Below, one piece after another: positions 4,239-5,560 of a DNA stretch of 5,560 nucleotides. The stretch's first letter is position 1. The number at the start of each line of letters is the position of its first letter. The position numbers and the translations under genes are program-made. The notes beneath the pieces were generated by a model. It ran no database searches. It had not been told where the DNA came from and saw only the letters and a list, made by a program, of their open reading frames with translations. Where the stretch lies: positions 1 through 5,560 of the forward strand of contig CANQEF010000077.1 of the NCBI GenBank assembly GCA_947594675.1, given 5' to 3'. The stretch is from an uncultured Bacilli bacterium. Its GTDB lineage: Bacteria > Bacillota_I > Bacilli_A > RF39 > UBA660.

Positions 4239-5560
4239 ATGAATCAAGATTTAAAAATAGTAAAGAAAAAGTATGGAGAGAAAATGGCCAAGTTGTGCCG
4301 AGAGTTTTTCCCAACATTATTGGAAATAGAAGGATTGTTACCAAAGCTACTTTTAAATAGTTTTGAACCAAATCATAGTTTATATAAAGATATTGTAGAT
4401 CAGGCGAAGGAAAATGAATTTAAAAATTATATTTATAGTTTAGTAGATGTAGAAAACATTAATCAAGTAAAAATAAATAAAACACCAAAAGAATTGTTAA
4501 GTGAAGTAGGATATGATTTATATGAATGTAAAAGTGAAGAAGAAATACAAAGCTTTAAAAAATATTATTCTAAAGGAGAAGAATTATGTACCTTTCATGG
4601 AGGAAGACTGAATAGTTGTAGAGTCTTTTTTGCAGTAAAAAAAGATGTAAATAAAATAAAAAGAAAAGATTATAAAAATCCACAAAGACAAGATAGATAT
4701 GGAACGAGTGTAATAAGTATTCAATTTACTAAAGACTCTTCACATACTTTATCAATAAAAAATAGATATAATCACAGGGTAAATAATCCAGATTCAACAT
4801 TTTCAAATAATTTAGATAATATAGTAAATGGATTAACAGAAAGTTTTGAACGGGAATATGGTTTAATTCAACAACATGAAAATAGAAATCTTGAAATAGA
4901 AGGGTATGTTCAAGCAAACGATGGAAAATATTATAAATATAATCAAGAAATAAGTAATGTGTATTATTGTCCGAATAATATAATAATAGATAATTTTGAA
5001 GTAAAAAAATATGAGAAAGAAAAATATATAGTAGTTGATTATTTTATATTAGATTTAGTAAATAAAGAAATAAAAATATATGATAAAGAAATAAAAGATT
5101 CATTCCCCGATTCTATAAAAGATATAGAAAAAATAGAGATAGAAAATGTAGCAGGAAAAGAAAAGAATATAAAAATAAAAGTAAAAGAGGGAGAAGACAT
5201 AAAAATAGTATTAAATGAAAATAATAAGATTATAAAGTTAACAAATTCTAATGTAGAAAAAGTAGCCAATTGGTTCTTAGAATATAATAACTTTTTACAA
5301 GATTTAATTCTACCAAACTTAGAAGAAGTAGGAGGTTCTTTCTTACATGATAATGATTCTTTAGAAAAAGTATCTTTACCAAATTTACAAAAGGTAGGAA
5401 ATTATTTCTTATATCATAATAGTTCTTTACAAACACTAAGTTTACCAAACTTAAAAGAAGTAGGAGGTTCTTTCTTATATGAGAATGATTCTTTAGAAAA
5501 AGTATCTTTACCAAATTTACAAAAGGTAGGAAATTATTTCTTATATCATAATAGTTCTTT
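4239..5560 (+). CDS. Leucine-rich-repeat protein with uncharacterised N-terminal domain (3' partial)
   Basis: The frame is open from ATG 4239 to the right edge (440 full codons), so the C-terminus is missing. The start is firm: AGAGGTG at 4226-4232, and an in-frame TAA directly before the ATG. Residues 1-334 match no domain I can name. They contain a Cys/His/Arg-rich stretch CTFHGGRLNSCRVFFAVKKD (117-136), NRYNHRVNNPD (175-185), and a charged beta-rich segment (~285-334). From residue 335 a 22-residue leucine-rich repeat begins, with consensus SLPNLxxVGxxFLYxNxSLxxV/L. It has one degenerate copy (335-356), three good ones (357-378, 379-400, 401-422) and part of a fifth. Similar repeats occur in BspA-like proteins, where they mediate protein binding. 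No signal peptide or N-terminal membrane segment is seen, so the cell location is unclear. Codons favour A in the third position (GTA, ATA, TTA), unlike the T-ending upstream genes. I have the impression that this N-terminal region recurs in LRR proteins of uncultured Mollicutes-like genomes, but could not check. Confidence 0.85.
   Translation, partial: MNQDLKIVKKKYGEKMAKLCREFFPTLLEIEGLLPKLLLNSFEPNHSLYKDIVDQAKENEFKNYIYSLVDVENINQVKINKTPKELLSEVGYDLYECKSEEEIQSFKKYYSKGEELCTFHGGRLNSCRVFFAVKKDVNKIKRKDYKNPQRQDRYGTSVISIQFTKDSSHTLSIKNRYNHRVNNPDSTFSNNLDNIVNGLTESFEREYGLIQQHENRNLEIEGYVQANDGKYYKYNQEISNVYYCPNNIIIDNFEVKKYEKEKYIVVDYFILDLVNKEIKIYDKEIKDSFPDSIKDIEKIEIENVAGKEKNIKIKVKEGEDIKIVLNENNKIIKLTNSNVEKVANWFLEYNNFLQDLILPNLEEVGGSFLHDNDSLEKVSLPNLQKVGNYFLYHNSSLQTLSLPNLKEVGGSFLYENDSLEKVSLPNLQKVGNYFLYHNSS
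5241..5560 (+). repeat. Coding tandem repeat: 66-bp leucine-rich units in a 132-bp higher-order pattern
   Basis: Units of 66 bp (22 residues) run 5241-5306 (degenerate), 5307-5372, 5373-5438, 5439-5504 and 5505 to the edge. They alternate between two types: A (PNLEEVGGSFLHDNDSLEKV or PNLKEVGGSFLYENDSLEKV) and B (PNLQKVGNYFLYHNSSLQTL), so the real period is 132 bp. Positions 5352-5428 and 5484-5560 are identical over all 77 bases, and the match is cut only by the window end. This indicates recent duplication of an A-B pair. Confidence 0.9.

Noticed and set aside
5248..5514. Minus-strand open frame encoding a repetitive Leu/Lys-rich peptide opposite the LRR array
   Set aside because: Its repetitiveness is the mirror image of the 66-bp coding repeats on the + strand. 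The + frame has a good ribosome binding site and recognisable LRR consensus, so the minus frame is a shadow.
5241..5560. CRISPR-like regular repeats
   Set aside because: The repeats are contiguous 66/132-bp units without unique spacers, keep one protein reading frame and encode a leucine-rich repeat.

Overview
The window is a very AT-rich stretch of bacterial DNA with every gene on the + strand. The gene content and protein style suggest a low-GC Gram-positive relative. Features pointing that way are strong Shine-Dalgarno sites, Lys/Asn/Ile-rich proteins, an engB-type GTPase, an NrnA-type DHH phosphoesterase and an acetate kinase. My best guess is an uncultured gut lineage near Mycoplasmatota/RF39-like Bacilli, but this is inference from protein style, not a database result. 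TGA serves as a stop codon (the genes ending at 2315 and 4089) and Trp is TGG, so the Mycoplasma/Spiroplasma code does not apply.

Layout: (1) 1-200, the C-terminal end of acetate kinase (ackA), start outside the window. (2) 211-1167, a DHH/DHHA1 phosphoesterase of the NrnA type. (3) 1223-1828, the ribosome-assembly GTPase EngB/YsxC. (4) 1860-2315, a small uncharacterised cytosolic protein. (5) 2348-3037, an uncharacterised protein with one N-terminal membrane anchor. These five genes are separated by only 10-55 bases and probably form one transcription unit. (6) 3038-3216, a regulatory/repeat spacer with a 20-bp-armed inverted repeat, a perfect 22-bp tandem duplication carrying copies of the end of the preceding gene, and a good sigma-A promoter. 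(7) 3217-4089, a putative cytosolic zinc metallopeptidase (HELFH plus a downstream Glu). (8) 4090-4238, a spacer with short repeats and only a weak promoter candidate. (9) 4239 to the window end, the start of a leucine-rich-repeat protein whose roughly 334-residue N-terminal region I cannot assign to a characterised domain. Its repeat array runs off the right edge.

The left half is housekeeping: acetate/ATP metabolism, nanoRNA and pAp turnover, and ribosome assembly. The right half is accessory in character: a peptidase of unknown target and a repeat protein with a different codon style. No RNA genes, mobile-element genes or CRISPR arrays were seen, and no gene-free stretch exceeds 300 bases.
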